Shown: piece after piece, positions 26,774 to 35,084 of the stretch
Layout of the letters: each line of letters begins with the position of its first letter
How positions within the stretch are numbered: the first letter of the stretch is position 1
Assembly: GCA_022841795.1 (NCBI GenBank)
Contig: JALHQU010000031.1
Span: forward strand, 1-48,296
Length of the DNA: 48,296 bases
DNA from: Fimbriiglobus sp.
Lineage (GTDB): Bacteria; Planctomycetota; Planctomycetia; Gemmatales; Gemmataceae
Reading direction: 5' to 3'
The notes under the pieces: generated by a model
The model's input: the letters and a program-made list of their open reading frames with translations, nothing else
The model's database searches: none
What the model was told of the DNA's origin: nothing
Position numbers and translations under genes: made by a program

Positions 26774-28045
26774 TCACCGCTCGTCCGACAGCGTCACCTG
26801 CACCGGCGTGCGGCCGTCCCGTGGGGTGCCGATGTAGAACTTGAGCGGCACGCCGTTCTGCTCGAACAGCACGAAGATGTCCTTCTTCTCCTTCCAGCCG
26901 AGCTTGGGCAACTCCTTGCGGTAGAACGCCTCCACCTCAGCTGGGGTGGCGGTGGTCTGGATGAAGAACACCGGCTTGCGGAGCGGGCTGAACTCGGCCC
27001 CCAGCGGGTGCGGCAGGTGCCGCGTGTCCACGTTGCCATGATTCGTCACGGTGCAGGTGACCAACCCGCCGTTCGGGTTGCGGGTCAGGTTCACCTCCAC
27101 GCTGAACCCGTCCTTCTCGAAGTGCAGTTCGCCCTTGTCGAACACGTCGGTGAGCGGGGGCACCTGCGTCCAGCCCTTGTCGATGAACGCCTTGCGGTAG
27201 AACGCGACAGCCTTCTCGGTGGTCGTGTACACCCCGTATTCCAGGCGGGTGCCGGTGTTCACCTTCGCGTCCAACTCGCCGAGCCGGGGGAACGTTTTCA
27301 GGTCGAGTGCCGCCAGTTTCTCCTTCTCGCCGGCCGGGGTCGGCACCGCCTTCAACGTGAACTCCGCCGGGTCCATCTCCGAACGGACGGCGGTGAAGTA
27401 CGTCACGTTCAGCGCCTTCTTGTCGTCCAGGTAGCTCATCACCCGGCACCCCATCGCGTTCTGCACGAACCGCAGTTCGATGCGGCCCTCCTTCGCCGCC
27501 GCGGCCGCCCCGTGCGATGGCGTCTCCCGCCACCCGCCGGCGGCGAACGCCTTCCGGCAGAATGCCGTCACCGCGTCGGCCGTCTCAGTCGTGCTGAAGC
27601 TTTGGTAGCCGCGGTCGCTCCCCACCGCCGTCACCTTGTCCGGCCGGGGCAGTTGCCGGGCATCCACGTTCCCGACGAGGGTGAAGTTCACCTCGACCGA
27701 CTGCGACTTGGCGTTGATGAACTGGTTGACCAGGAACCCGCCCTTGACGAACTGGAGCGAGCGGTACTTGTCCGGCTGGGCGTCCGGCGTGGCCCGCGTC
27801 TCTTCCGCCCAGCCGGCGGCGGCGAACGTCTTGCGGGTCCACTCGACCACCGGGTCGATCTTGCCCGGCACCATGTACCGGCAGGTGAGCAGGCTGGTCT
27901 CTTCGTACACCGCCCCGTCCGGCTTCGGGAAGGTGAGCCAGTCGATCGCCTGGCGGACCTCGGCGAGGGTGGCGGGTTTGGCCGGCTCCGCGGCCGCGGT
28001 GAAGCCCGCACACAGCAGGAGGCCGATGAGGGAGAAACGAACCAT
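26774..28045 (-). CDS. Exported protein with an internal four-fold repeat, function unknown
   Basis: A 423-residue protein; the ATG at 28045 has GGAG 7 nt upstream and gives a signal peptide (VRFSLIGLLLCAGFTAAAE). I do not recognise a named family with certainty. The chain seems to be four units of about 95-105 residues. Each has a helix of the type VVEWTRKTFAAAGWAEE, AVTAFCRKAFAAGGWRE, AVAFYRKAFIDKGWTQ and VEAFYRKELPKLGWKEK, followed by a beta-hairpin. Units pair two by two: GNVDARQLPRP and GNVDTRHLPHP mark equivalent points. Such repeats suggest a periplasmic binding or scaffold protein. It is convergent with the cytochrome-WD40 gene and divergent from the antitoxin-like gene. Confidence 0.85.
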   Translation of the reverse strand: MVRFSLIGLLLCAGFTAAAEPAKPATLAEVRQAIDWLTFPKPDGAVYEETSLLTCRYMVPGKIDPVVEWTRKTFAAAGWAEETRATPDAQPDKYRSLQFVKGGFLVNQFINAKSQSVEVNFTLVGNVDARQLPRPDKVTAVGSDRGYQSFSTTETADAVTAFCRKAFAAGGWRETPSHGAAAAAKEGRIELRFVQNAMGCRVMSYLDDKKALNVTYFTAVRSEMDPAEFTLKAVPTPAGEKEKLAALDLKTFPRLGELDAKVNTGTRLEYGVYTTTEKAVAFYRKAFIDKGWTQVPPLTDVFDKGELHFEKDGFSVEVNLTRNPNGGLVTCTVTNHGNVDTRHLPHPLGAEFSPLRKPVFFIQTTATPAEVEAFYRKELPKLGWKEKKDIFVLFEQNGVPLKFYIGTPRDGRTPVQVTLSDER

Positions 28046-28133
28046 GACAGACTCCGAGCGGGATGCGAGTGGCAGGCGCCACATGATACAGTGCCACTTC
28101 GGAGCAAAAGCGTTACACCCGTTTGCGGTCGGG

Positions 28134-28139
28134 TATACT
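28134..28139 (+). promoter_or_regulatory. Candidate -10 box for the antitoxin-like/HNH pair
   Basis: TATACT, close to the sigma-70 consensus, 38 bp upstream of the start at 28177. No good -35 box is visible at the right distance, so this is weak. Confidence 0.3.
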
Positions 28140-28176
28140 GGTTTCGGGTAAACCGAGTACAGGCGGGGTCGTCGCA

Positions 28177-28524
28177 ATGCACTTGAACCTGGACACACTG
28201 CCCGAGCCGGTGCGGGAATTCTTCCGGTCTTTGCCCGCCACCGGGGAGGAGACGGTGCTGGAGTCGAACGGTCTGCCGGTCGCCCGCATCCGCACGCCCG
28301 TCGTCGATCCGGTCGGGGAGTGGTCGGACGCCAAGAACACCCGCCGGTTTGAGCTGATCGACCGCGAGATCGCCCAGACCATCACACCGGACGAGACGAC
28401 GGAACTGGAACACCTCCAGGACGAGTTCCGCCGCTACCGCCGACGCACCGCCCCGTTGCCGATGGCCGAAACCCGGCGGATGCTCGACCACCTGGAGCGG
28501 GCGGCGGCACGGGCCACGGCATGA
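28177..28524 (+). CDS. Antitoxin-like small protein paired with an HNH nuclease
   Basis: A 115-residue protein. The ATG at 28177 is preferred over an upstream in-frame start that overlaps the candidate promoter. The N-terminal part (ETVLESNGLPVARIRTP) resembles the beginning of Phd/YefM-type antitoxins. The rest (FELIDREIAQTITPDETTELEHLQDEF, then RRRTAPLPMAETRRMLDHLE) is a helical segment of a kind I associate with small genes next to nuclease genes in planctomycetes and cyanobacteria. It overlaps the next gene by 4 bp (ATGA), so the two are translationally coupled. A neutralising or DNA-binding role is inferred from this arrangement only. Confidence 0.75.
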   Translation: MHLNLDTLPEPVREFFRSLPATGEETVLESNGLPVARIRTPVVDPVGEWSDAKNTRRFELIDREIAQTITPDETTELEHLQDEFRRYRRRTAPLPMAETRRMLDHLERAAARATA

Positions 28525-29117
28525 CCCCGTTCGACTACCCGCCCATCCCACTGATTCGTCGGCACGGCCCGGTCGGCTACACCGACTACGACAGCTTCCG
28601 CCCGTGGCTGCGGGATGAGTTCACCTTCCGCTGTGCGTTCTGCCTCCGCCGCGAGCGGTGGGAACCGGATCGCGGGGTGTTCGAGATCGACCACCTCCGC
28701 CCGGTCAACCGGTTCCCCGGTCTGGCCGTGGAATACGAGAACCTGATTTACTCGTGTACGGCCTGCAACGGGGCGAAGCGGGCGGAAACCGTCGCCGACC
28801 CGACCCAGGTGCTGACCGCATCGGCGGTGACGGTCGAATCGGATGGGCGGCTGACCCCGCACACGATCGCAGCCCGCCGTCTGATCCGGCAACTGGATTT
28901 GAATGACCCGCTGTTCGTGCAGTGGCGGGGGCGGATGATCCGGATCGTGGAGTTGGCGGCGCTTCACGACCCGGACCTGTACGCTTCGTTGTTGTCTTTC
29001 CCCGACGACCTTCCGGATCTGTCCGCGCTGAAGCCCGGCGGGAACACCCGCCCGGACGGGATCGAGCAATCACACCTCCGACGCCGCGAACGGGGCGAGT
29101 TACCTGCCGTCTACTAA
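28521..29117 (+). CDS. HNH endonuclease
   Basis: A 198-residue protein with an HNH nuclease core: CAFCLRRER near residue 35, FEIDHLRPVNRFP near residue 52 (the catalytic His of DHL), YENLIYSCTACNGAK near residue 73. The two CxxC pairs would bind a structural zinc ion. The C-terminal third is helical and unassigned. Translation is coupled to the upstream antitoxin-like gene by the ATGA overlap, giving a two-gene unit that resembles a toxin-antitoxin or small defence module. No methyltransferase or phage gene is near. The gene is convergent with the pyrophosphatase gene, 18 bp apart. Confidence 0.85.
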   Translation: MTPFDYPPIPLIRRHGPVGYTDYDSFRPWLRDEFTFRCAFCLRRERWEPDRGVFEIDHLRPVNRFPGLAVEYENLIYSCTACNGAKRAETVADPTQVLTASAVTVESDGRLTPHTIAARRLIRQLDLNDPLFVQWRGRMIRIVELAALHDPDLYASLLSFPDDLPDLSALKPGGNTRPDGIEQSHLRRRERGELPAVY

Positions 29118-29135
29118 AGCCGTGTGGCTCACTTT

Positions 29136-31982
29136 TCACACCCCGACGGGTCGGCCGTCGCGGCTGGGGGCGGGCGGGCCGGCGTCGCGGTCCATGTCCG
29201 CCTCTACCTGCTTCATGTCCGCCGTCTCCCGCTTCGCCTGCCACCACGCCCAGGCGATGGCCAGCACCGCCACCGCCAGCACCGTCAGCCCGATGTTGAT
29301 GTTGCCCGGCGGGGCCGCCTTCAGGTTGTCCCGCACGTTATGCAGGATGACCACCGGCAGGGCCAGCAGGCTGACCATGTTCATCACCTTGATGAGCGGG
29401 TTGATGGCCGGCCCGGCGGTGTCCTTCAGCGGGTCGCCGACGGTGTCCCCGGTCACACTCGCCTTATGCTTCTCGCTGCCCTTCCCCGTGTTCCGGGCGA
29501 GGTCCCGCGGCTCGTCCTCGATCATCTTCTTGGCGTTGTCCCACGCCCCGCCGGCGTTGCTCATGAACACCGCCAGCAACTGCCCGACCAGGATCATGCC
29601 GGCCAGGAACCCGCCCAGGGCGAACGGCCCGAGCAGGAACCCGACCACCAGCGGGGTGCCGATGGCGAGCAGGCCGGGGCCGATCAGTTCCTTCTGCGCC
29701 GTGGCCGTGCAGATGTCCACGACCTTGCCGTACTCCGGCCGCTTCTTCCCGGCCCAGATGTCCGGGTCGCGGAACTGCTTGCGGCACTCGTTCACGATCA
29801 GGTACGCCGCCCGCCCGACCGCCCGGATGGTGAAGCTGCTGAACAGCAGCGGCACCGCCCCGCCGAGCAGCATGCCGATGAACACGAACGGGTCGGCCAC
29901 CGTCAGGTTCGCCGACCCCCGCTTGAAGTCGTCCACCGTCAGCTGGCCGATCTTCTCCTCCGCCCCGGTGACGAGGACGGCGATGAAGCTGGCGAACAGC
30001 GACACGCTCGCGATCACCGCCGACCCGATGGCGATGCCCTTGGTGATCGCCTTGGTGGTGTTCCCGACGGCGTCCAGGTCGGCCAGGATTTGCCGGGTGG
30101 CCTTCACCTCCGCGTCCGGGATGCGGTCGGGGTGGTTCGACGGCAGCGGGTTGCCGGTCTCGTCCCGGTTGAACCCCATCTCGCCGATGCCGTTGGCGTT
30201 GTCGGCGATCGGGCCGAACACGTCCATGCTGATGGTGTCGCCGGTCAGGGTCAACATGCCGATGCCGCACATGGCGACGCCGAACGCGATGAACAACAGG
30301 TTGTCCGTCTGCACGTACACCATCACCGACCCGAGCAGGGCGGCGGAGATGATGAGCACCGCCCACACCGAACTCTCGTACCCGAGCGCCAGCCCGGAGA
30401 TGATGTTGGTGGCGTGCCCGGTACGGCTGGCTTTCACCACCTCCTTCACCGGGCTGTAGTCGGTGCTCGTCCAGTACTCGGTGCAGCGGTTCAGGGCGAC
30501 GGCCAGCACGATGCCGATCAGGCAGCACACCACCGCCCCCCAGTCGAACCCGACCTTCAGCGGGGCGTAGGTGGTGGCGCGGGCGAGCAACTCGCCCGAC
30601 ACCCTGGTCTGCTCGTCGGCCGACAGGCTTCGCCACTTCGCCTTCACCTCGCCGCGGGCGGCGGTCAGTTTGTCGTCGTTCTCCAGGCGGTAGGCGTGGT
30701 CCGGTCGGCCGGCCGGGTCGGTCTTGATGCCGTCGATGGCCGGCAGGTCGAGCGCCTTCCGCAGGCTCGGCTCGGCGTACATGCCGCGGTCGATCGCCAC
30801 CCCGACGATGTACGGGGCGTCGTACTGGAGGTAGGCGTACCCGACGGCGGTGAACCCGATGGCGCTGATGACCGCCGACCGCCAGAACCCGATGTTGATG
30901 CTCCGCATGGCGGTGGTGGCGGTGCCGGTGGTCATCCCGCGGCCGACCAGGGCCGTCGAGATCATGCTGCTCACCACCCCGACGGCCATCACCAGCAGCG
31001 GGAACACCATCCCCTTGTAGCCGAGGGCGGCGTACCCGAGGATGACCGCCGCCACCATCGTCACCGCGTAGCTCTCGAACACGTCCGCCGCCATGCCGGC
31101 ACAGTCGCCCACGTTGTCGCCCACGTTGTCGGCGATGGTGGCGGCGTTCCGCGGGTCGTCCTCCGGCATGTCCTTCTCGATCTTGCCGACCAGGTCCGCC
31201 CCCACGTCCGCCGCCTTGGTGTAGATGCCCCCGCCCACCCGCATGAACAGCGCCAGCAGCGACCCGCCGAACCCGAACCCGAGCAGCGTCTCGTACGCCA
31301 GCTCGCCGAAGAACAGCAGGATGAGGGTGCCGCCGAGCAGCCCGAGGCCGCAGGTGAACATGCCGGTGACGGTGCCGCAGCGGTACGCCAGCCGCATCGC
31401 CTCGCCGAAGCTCTTACGTGCGGCGGCGGCGACCCGGATGTTCCCGGCCGTGGCCAGCCGCATGCCGATGAACCCGACGCTGGCGCTGAAGATGGCCCCG
31501 ATCAGGAACGCCACCCCGCGGCCGATGGTGACGGCGATCCGCTCCGTCGCCGAGTCGTGCGATTGACTCAGGTGCCACGGCCACTTGGCCAGGATGATGA
31601 GCGCCGTGAGGACCACCAGCAGCACCGCCACCACGGTGAACTGCCGCTTCAGATACGCGTCCGCCCCCTGCCGCACGGCATCGGCGACGGCCTTCATGGC
31701 GCTCGTGCCGGTCTCCGCAGCGTACACCGTTTTGGCGGCGCGGAAGGCGTACACCAGCCCGGAAATGGCGATCGCCACCGCGGCCAGCAGCCCGGCCTTC
31801 TCCGGGGTGCCGTACACGGGGCTGGTGAGGAACTCGAATGGCTGCCAGTGGCTGCCCCCGGACGAGCCGCTCGGGCTGTTCCCGAACAGGCCGACGGTGG
31901 CGACCGCCATGGCGGCGGCGAGCCACGGGAACTTACGCTTCTTGCGCTTCCGGCGGCCGGCGAGAGGTTGATCGGGAGTCAT
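29136..31982 (-). CDS. hppA: Membrane-bound proton-pumping pyrophosphatase, K+-independent type
   Basis: A 948-residue multi-pass membrane protein that hydrolyses pyrophosphate to pump H+ out of the cytoplasm. Signatures: DVGADLVGKIEKDMPEDDPRN near residue 256 followed by DNVGDNVGDCAGMAADVFES, the VGNTTKA block with Lys near residue 644, and GDTVGDPLKDTAGPAINPLIK near 842. In this family Lys in GNTTKA marks the K+-independent class (Ala in K+-dependent). It is longer than usual for two reasons: a basic N-terminal extension (RRKRKKRK) and a soluble insert of about 80 residues near 394-474. The start at 31982 is my choice; an ATG at 32084 is in frame but gives an atypical Ser/Pro-rich leader. 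It is 233 bp downstream of the CBS-PP2C gene on the same strand. Confidence 0.93.
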   Translation of the reverse strand: MTPDQPLAGRRKRKKRKFPWLAAAMAVATVGLFGNSPSGSSGGSHWQPFEFLTSPVYGTPEKAGLLAAVAIAISGLVYAFRAAKTVYAAETGTSAMKAVADAVRQGADAYLKRQFTVVAVLLVVLTALIILAKWPWHLSQSHDSATERIAVTIGRGVAFLIGAIFSASVGFIGMRLATAGNIRVAAAARKSFGEAMRLAYRCGTVTGMFTCGLGLLGGTLILLFFGELAYETLLGFGFGGSLLALFMRVGGGIYTKAADVGADLVGKIEKDMPEDDPRNAATIADNVGDNVGDCAGMAADVFESYAVTMVAAVILGYAALGYKGMVFPLLVMAVGVVSSMISTALVGRGMTTGTATTAMRSINIGFWRSAVISAIGFTAVGYAYLQYDAPYIVGVAIDRGMYAEPSLRKALDLPAIDGIKTDPAGRPDHAYRLENDDKLTAARGEVKAKWRSLSADEQTRVSGELLARATTYAPLKVGFDWGAVVCCLIGIVLAVALNRCTEYWTSTDYSPVKEVVKASRTGHATNIISGLALGYESSVWAVLIISAALLGSVMVYVQTDNLLFIAFGVAMCGIGMLTLTGDTISMDVFGPIADNANGIGEMGFNRDETGNPLPSNHPDRIPDAEVKATRQILADLDAVGNTTKAITKGIAIGSAVIASVSLFASFIAVLVTGAEEKIGQLTVDDFKRGSANLTVADPFVFIGMLLGGAVPLLFSSFTIRAVGRAAYLIVNECRKQFRDPDIWAGKKRPEYGKVVDICTATAQKELIGPGLLAIGTPLVVGFLLGPFALGGFLAGMILVGQLLAVFMSNAGGAWDNAKKMIEDEPRDLARNTGKGSEKHKASVTGDTVGDPLKDTAGPAINPLIKVMNMVSLLALPVVILHNVRDNLKAAPPGNINIGLTVLAVAVLAIAWAWWQAKRETADMKQVEADMDRDAGPPAPSRDGRPVGV

Positions 31983-32215
31983 ATCGGAGACGAATCCCTG
32001 GGAAGGAGTTCGATCGGAACGGGGCGGCGGTGTGGAGGGAGAGGCGGTTGCGAGACAACCTCCGCCGACCCCGGAGCGATACACGGTGGCACCGGGCGAG
32101 CCGGAAACCGGGAAGACGTATCAGGATAGACCAATTGGATAGCAGCGTCTACGGGGGGAAGCTCGACGATTCAGAGAAACGGGAACGGTTATCCGGTCAG
32201 CCGCACAGCCCGTGA

Positions 32216-33418
32216 CTACATCGCCCCGTCCGGCTGGAATCGGCACACGGCCAGGGTCAGATCGTCGGTCAGAGGGGTGTCCGAGCAGAACGCCCTCTGG
32301 CACCGCAACACCTCTCGGACCAGCTCCGTTTCCGAACTCGATGAGTGCCGGCGGAGGCACTCGGTCAGCCGCTCGTCCCCGTACTGCTCGCCGATCTCGT
32401 TGCGGGCTTCGACCAGCCCGTCGGTGAAAAAACAGAGCGCGTCACCGGGGGCCAGTGTGACCGACCGCTCGACGTACACCTCGTCCGGGATGATGCCGAG
32501 CAGGAACCCCTGGGCGGTGATCGGCTTCACCTCGCCGGTGACGGCGTTCACCCGGAGCGGGTACGGGTGGCCGGCGTTGGCGTACCGCAGTTCCCGCGTG
32601 CGGCGGTCGTACACCCCGTAGAACGCGGTGACGAACCGCTCCTCCGTCACCCCGCTCAACCGCTGGTTCAGCGCCGCCAGCACCTCGCCGGGGCTGGTCG
32701 TGCGGTGGGCCACCTCGGCGAACGCGAACCGGGTGAGGACGGCCACCATGGCCGCCGCCACGCTGTGCCCGCTGGCGTCGGCGATCAGGAACCCAAGGTG
32801 GTCGGCGTCCGGGGTGGCGAAGTCGTAGTAGTCACCGCCCAGGTGGTCGAGCGGGGCGAAGTGCAGCGCCCACCGCAGGTCCGACCAGTCCGGCGGGGCG
32901 TGCGGCAGCAACGTCTTCTGCAACTGCCCGGCCGCCCGCAGGTTGTGCACCAGTTCCAGATCGCGGGCCATGAGTTGGTCGTTCGCCCGCCGCAGTTCCG
33001 TCGTCCGCTCCTCCACCCGCTCGTTCAGGTACTCCGCCCGCCGGGCGATCAGCATCCGCGACGACAGCAGTCCGACCACCCGCCCGCCCTCGACCACCGG
33101 CAGGTGCCGCACCTTCTGCCGGGTCATGGCGGCCATCGCCTCCTCCCACCCCACGTCCGCCGGGATGGTGTGCGGGTCGCGGGTCATCCAGTCGGATACC
33201 GGGTACGACCGCCAGCCGATGACCGCGTCGGCCACCCGGCGGAGCAGATCCCGCTCGGTGAATATGCCGACCAGCCGGTCGGTGTCGTCGCACACCAGCA
33301 CCGAGCCGATCCGCTCGCGGTTCATGAACAGCAGCACATCCCCGACCGGATGATTCGGCAGGACGCGGACCGGGTCGGGGTGCATGACCGTGCGGACGGT
33401 GAGGGTGGGGGCGGACAT
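32216..33418 (-). CDS. CBS-domain PP2C (SpoIIE-type) serine phosphatase
   Basis: A 400-residue cytoplasmic protein. Two CBS domains lie at about residues 9-65 and 74-130 (HPDPVRVLPNHPVGDVLLFMN, LPVVEGGRVVGLLSSRML) and should bind a nucleotide. A coiled coil follows at about 133-168 (NERVEERTTELRRANDQL), then a PP2C-type SpoIIE/RsbU phosphatase from about 170 to 395. The metal-binding acidic residues are present: GGDYYDF, IADASGH, FFTDGLVEARN and TDDLTLAV. Proteins of this design dephosphorylate anti-sigma-factor antagonists in partner-switching pathways. No anti-sigma or antagonist gene is adjacent, so its target is outside the window. Confidence 0.93.
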   Translation of the reverse strand: MSAPTLTVRTVMHPDPVRVLPNHPVGDVLLFMNRERIGSVLVCDDTDRLVGIFTERDLLRRVADAVIGWRSYPVSDWMTRDPHTIPADVGWEEAMAAMTRQKVRHLPVVEGGRVVGLLSSRMLIARRAEYLNERVEERTTELRRANDQLMARDLELVHNLRAAGQLQKTLLPHAPPDWSDLRWALHFAPLDHLGGDYYDFATPDADHLGFLIADASGHSVAAAMVAVLTRFAFAEVAHRTTSPGEVLAALNQRLSGVTEERFVTAFYGVYDRRTRELRYANAGHPYPLRVNAVTGEVKPITAQGFLLGIIPDEVYVERSVTLAPGDALCFFTDGLVEARNEIGEQYGDERLTECLRRHSSSSETELVREVLRCQRAFCSDTPLTDDLTLAVCRFQPDGAM

Positions 33419-33585
33419 GCCGGGTGTTGCGCTCCGTGGGGCGTCGGGAAATCAGACCGCCGGCCGGTTTGGCCCGCCCCGACGGCGTGAGGGTTGCATG
33501 AAAACATCCGACCGGCGTGGCCCGCCGCACCTATTCTTTATCTGCTAGACTACGGTGCCGACAACCTCAGCCGCGGAGCGTGCCG

Positions 33586-33990
33586 ATGCCGACCCCCGTC
33601 CGCCAGGCCGCAGCCATCCCGATCCGCGACGGGCTGGTGTGCATGGTCACCTCCCGGAGCGGGCGGCGGTGGGTGATCCCGAAGGGGCGGATCGAGGTGC
33701 GGCAGACGGCGGCGGACGCAGCCGCCACCGAGGCATGGGAGGAGGCCGGGGTGCTCGGCACCCTGTCCGCCGAGTCGGTCGGCACGTTCGAGTACGACAA
33801 GGACGGGCGGTGTCATCAGGTGACGGTGTTCGTGCTGGCGGTGGACGAGGTGCGGGAGCAGTGGCCGGAGCAGTACGAGCGGCGGCGGGAGTGGGTCACG
33901 CCGGAGGACGCGGTGGCCCGCATCGAGGAGCCGGAACTGCGGAAGATCGTGCGGGCGGTGGCCCGCGGCCTGCGGGTGGCGACGGGGTGA
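33586..33990 (+). CDS. Nudix hydrolase
   Basis: A 134-residue protein. The ATG at 33586 has GGAG 7 nt upstream; the longer in-frame start at 33517 gives a non-conserved Arg-rich leader. The Nudix helix is PKGRIEVRQTAADAAATEAWEEAGV: the E and EE metal ligands are intact, but the Arg before the first E is Thr and the earlier glutamate is Gln. This pattern, EAWEEAGV after PKG, resembles small Nudix enzymes related to diphosphoinositol polyphosphate phosphohydrolases. The substrate cannot be predicted. The gene is divergent from the CBS-PP2C gene and its stop codon lies 1 bp before family-A palindrome copy 2. Confidence 0.9.
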   Translation: MPTPVRQAAAIPIRDGLVCMVTSRSGRRWVIPKGRIEVRQTAADAAATEAWEEAGVLGTLSAESVGTFEYDKDGRCHQVTVFVLAVDEVREQWPEQYERRREWVTPEDAVARIEEPELRKIVRAVARGLRVATG

Positions 33991-33991
33991 T

Positions 33992-34044
33992 CCGGGAGCG
34001 TGAGCGACCGGAGGGCACGAACCTCCGGTCGCTCACGCTCCCGG
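33992..34044. repeat. Palindromic element, family A, copy 2
   Basis: Perfect inverted repeat with 23-bp arms (33992-34014 and 34022-34044) and a 7-nt loop, followed by CTCGCC. It lies between the convergent Nudix and DUF4380 genes and overlaps the latter: the right arm encodes the last residues (EPGA) and the stop codon of the leftward gene. Confidence 0.92.
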
Positions 34045-35010
34045 CTCGCCAACTAGCGGCAACACCCACCTGTCCACGTCCGCCTCGGACCGCACGTCCG
34101 GCACCCCGCCGAACAGTTCCCAGCTCTCGACCAGGCTCGCCGACTCCCCCGGCTTCAGCGTCACCAGTTCGCCGCACGTCTCCATCTCCAGCATGTCCTC
34201 GTTGCTGAACGTCTGGTAACGGGTGCCGCGGTCCGGGTACACCGCCCCGTCGCGGTAGTCGAACCGCTTCACGAACAGGGTGTTGCTGTTCACGTACCCC
34301 ACCCACCCGCCGCGGTGGGCTAGCCCGATCTTCGTCGGCCCCTTGTTCACGTCCTGCCGAAGGAAAATGTACTTCGCTCCGAACGTCCACCGGGTGTCGG
34401 CGAAGTCGAAGTAGGGCCACAAGACGAGTTCCTGGTTCGGGCCGTAGTCGGCCGGCGACTTGGCGTTGCTCACGTGGCCGGGGTGGGGGGCCTTCGGCGG
34501 CAGCGGGATCACCTCCACCCCGCCGGGGGCCATCACCGTCGGCCCCCACGGGGCGAGGTCCGTCGGCTCTTTCCCCACGTTGGTAACCGTCAGCGTCACC
34601 TGCACGCGGGTGCCCTGCTCCGCCAACTTCAGTGTCATCACCTTCTGCACGCCGTACTCCGTTTCCGGCGGCGGGGTGAACGCCACCTCAAGCGGGGATT
34701 TCTGCTCCCACTTCACCGGCCGGTTGTCCGGGAAGTATGTGCGCGTCAGGTCTTCGGGGGCGACCCAGAAGCGGTGCCCACCGCGGATCTGCCACTCGGC
34801 CTCGCCGGTGCCGCCCATCATGGCGGTGTAGTTCTTCATCACGTTGAACCCGCCCGGTAGGCGGTAGGCGATCACCCGCGGGCCGACGTCCAGGGTGACG
34901 ATCAGTTCGCAGTCGGCGTTGCTCAGCTTCAGGTTGTTCTTCCAGCCGCGGTACTCGACGAGTTCGACCACAGGAGCGACTCCGGATGTGATGTCGAAAT
35001 TGATGGGCAT
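34033..35010 (-). CDS. DUF4380 family protein, mutarotase-like fold
   Basis: A 325-residue protein with no signal peptide. Sequence features fit DUF4380 and the galactose-mutarotase-like beta-sandwich: YRGWKNNLKLSNADCELIVTLDVGPRVI near residue 19, GGHRFWVAPED near residue 77, and LAPWGPTVMAPGG near residue 152. The His, Glu and Trp residues in GGHRFWVAPE are at the place where mutarotases bind sugar. It is probably a sugar-binding or epimerase-type protein, substrate unknown. The stop codon (34033-34035) and the last residues lie inside palindrome family A copy 2, so the natural C-terminus may have been replaced. A second palindrome lies just upstream of the gene. Confidence 0.8.
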   Translation of the reverse strand: MPINFDITSGVAPVVELVEYRGWKNNLKLSNADCELIVTLDVGPRVIAYRLPGGFNVMKNYTAMMGGTGEAEWQIRGGHRFWVAPEDLTRTYFPDNRPVKWEQKSPLEVAFTPPPETEYGVQKVMTLKLAEQGTRVQVTLTVTNVGKEPTDLAPWGPTVMAPGGVEVIPLPPKAPHPGHVSNAKSPADYGPNQELVLWPYFDFADTRWTFGAKYIFLRQDVNKGPTKIGLAHRGGWVGYVNSNTLFVKRFDYRDGAVYPDRGTRYQTFSNEDMLEMETCGELVTLKPGESASLVESWELFGGVPDVRSEADVDRWVLPLVGEPGA

Positions 35011-35016
35011 GATAGT

Positions 35017-35073
35017 GTTCGCGGCGAGTGAAACGAGCCGGCTGGCTGCCGGCTCCTTTCACTCGCCGTGAAC
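35017..35073. repeat. Palindromic element between DUF4380 and thioester-like genes
   Basis: Inverted repeat with 26-bp arms (35017-35042 and 35048-35073), two mismatches and a 5-nt loop. The left arm begins GTTCGCGGCGAGTGAAACG. It fills the 74-bp gap between two leftward genes. Confidence 0.9.
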
Positions 35074-35084
35074 AGGTCGATCGG

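Noticed and set aside
26687-28186. 499-codon plus-strand open frame opposite the four-repeat protein
   Set aside because: It runs through the bidirectional terminator and has Arg/His/Leu-rich shadow composition; the minus-strand gene has a signal peptide, ribosome-binding site and internal repeat.
29124-32129. 1001-codon plus-strand open frame opposite hppA
   Set aside because: Composition of Arg, His, Asp and Gly repeats, no family motif; hppA on the other strand has all pyrophosphatase signatures.
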